Below, piece by piece: positions 6,209 to 6,454 of a DNA stretch of 6,454 bases. Numbering within the stretch: position 1 is the first letter of the stretch; each line of letters starts with the position of its first letter. Source of the stretch: an uncultured Oscillospiraceae bacterium (GTDB lineage Bacteria > Bacillota > Clostridia > Oscillospirales > Oscillospiraceae); contig CAAETL010000186.1 in NCBI GenBank assembly GCA_900758955.1, positions 1 through 6,454 on the forward strand. The letters are read 5' to 3'. The position numbers were made by a program, and so were the translations under genes. The notes beneath the pieces are model-generated. The model saw nothing but the letters and a program-made list of their open reading frames with translations. It was not told the DNA's origin and searched no databases.

Positions 6209-6211
6209 TTT

Positions 6212-6246
6212 TACAATGGACACAAAATGGACAAATTCCAATGGCA
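6212..6246 (+). promoter_or_regulatory. candidate promoter and direct repeats ahead of the plus-strand regulator gene
   Basis: TACAAT (6212-6217) is one base from the -10 consensus but has only a poor -35 (TATTCC, 6189-6194); TAATAC (6196-6201) is an alternative. Immediately after, AATGGACA occurs twice (6215-6222 and 6226-6233), exactly 11 bp apart, about one turn of the helix, and a partial third copy AATGGCA is at 6240-6246. Repeats in helical phase on the likely transcription start are typical of a regulator binding as a dimer or tandem. OmpR-family proteins usually bind such direct repeats, so autoregulation by the adjacent gene product is a reasonable inference. Confidence 0.35.
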
Positions 6247-6271
6247 TGGAGAAAGCAAGGAGGTGAGCCGG

Positions 6272-6454
6272 ATGGCCGATCAAATTCTGCTGGCGGAGGG
6301 CAATCCCCTCTTTCGGGAGCTGCTGGCAAAAATGGGGGCTTTGCTCCGCCGTGCCAAAGGGATGGTCCGCTCGCCCACCATGGAGGCGGGCAGTCTCACC
6401 CTGGACCCCGCCAAAAGATTGGTGACGGTGAACGGCGAAGCGCGATCCCTCCCC
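6272..6454 (+). CDS. OmpR/PhoB-type transcription regulator lacking a complete receiver domain (partial, N-terminal 61 residues)
   Basis: The frame is open from ATG 6272 to the window end. AAGGAGG (6257-6263) stands 8 nt before the ATG. An in-frame GTG (6263) overlaps this site, and an upstream ATG (6227) has no comparable site. The product begins MADQILLAEGNPLFRELLAK, then MGALLRRA (21-28), then GSLTLDPAKRLVTVNGEARS (40-59). Residues 16-28 match the usual end of a response-regulator receiver (ELLAR-x-x-ALLRR), and 40-61 match the opening beta strands of an OmpR/PhoB winged-helix domain (G-x-L-x-L-D-x-x-x-R-x-V-x-x-x-G). The start would lie near where full-length proteins have ADDYL-x-KPF; here the text is ADQILLAEGNP, without the conserved lysine. 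The phospho-acceptor Asp region is absent. The recognition helix lies beyond the window, so the family is likely but not proved. It is divergent from the hydrolase-deoC unit and may control it. Confidence 0.7.
   Translation, partial: MADQILLAEGNPLFRELLAKMGALLRRAKGMVRSPTMEAGSLTLDPAKRLVTVNGEARSLP

Overview
The window reads as ordinary chromosome of a GC-rich, low-oxygen Firmicute, most likely a Clostridia/Oscillospiraceae-type gut bacterium. This is inferred from strong AGGAGG-type ribosome binding sites, GC-rich genes separated by short AT-rich spacers, TTG and GTG starts placed by good Shine-Dalgarno sequences, and family resemblance of the proteins to clostridial ones. No ribosomal RNA, tRNA, CRISPR array, insertion sequence or phage gene was seen.

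Almost everything lies on the minus strand, so the biological order runs from high to low coordinates. First comes a two-gene unit, a metallo-beta-lactamase-fold hydrolase (6119-5139) and deoxyribose-phosphate aldolase deoC (5121-4465). It ends in a perfect 13-bp hairpin (4431-4462). A fresh extended -10 promoter (4317-4325) then drives a nucleoside-type ABC importer of the BMP/PnrA class: substrate-binding lipoprotein (4243-3140), a 17-bp hairpin (3077-3112) and structured leader, double-domain ATPase (2900-1353), first permease (1360-239) and second permease (242 to beyond base 1). The last three genes overlap by 8 and 4 bases, so they are probably translationally coupled.

The right end is a divergent control region (6120-6271), AT-rich and full of short symmetric and repeated motifs. 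A plus-strand gene beginning at 6272 leaves the window. Its first 61 residues look like the last helix of a response-regulator receiver, the linker, and the start of an OmpR/PhoB-type DNA-binding domain, but the phospho-acceptor part of the receiver is absent.

Taken together, the locus fits uptake of (deoxy)nucleosides by the BMP importer and breakdown of the deoxyribose phosphate by DeoC into acetaldehyde and glyceraldehyde 3-phosphate. The hydrolase's substrate is unknown. The nucleoside phosphorylase and phosphopentomutase that would connect uptake to DeoC are not in the window. I found no clearly new system. The points most worth a second look are the receiver-less regulator with its repeat-rich divergent promoter region, and the structured leader between binding protein and ATPase.
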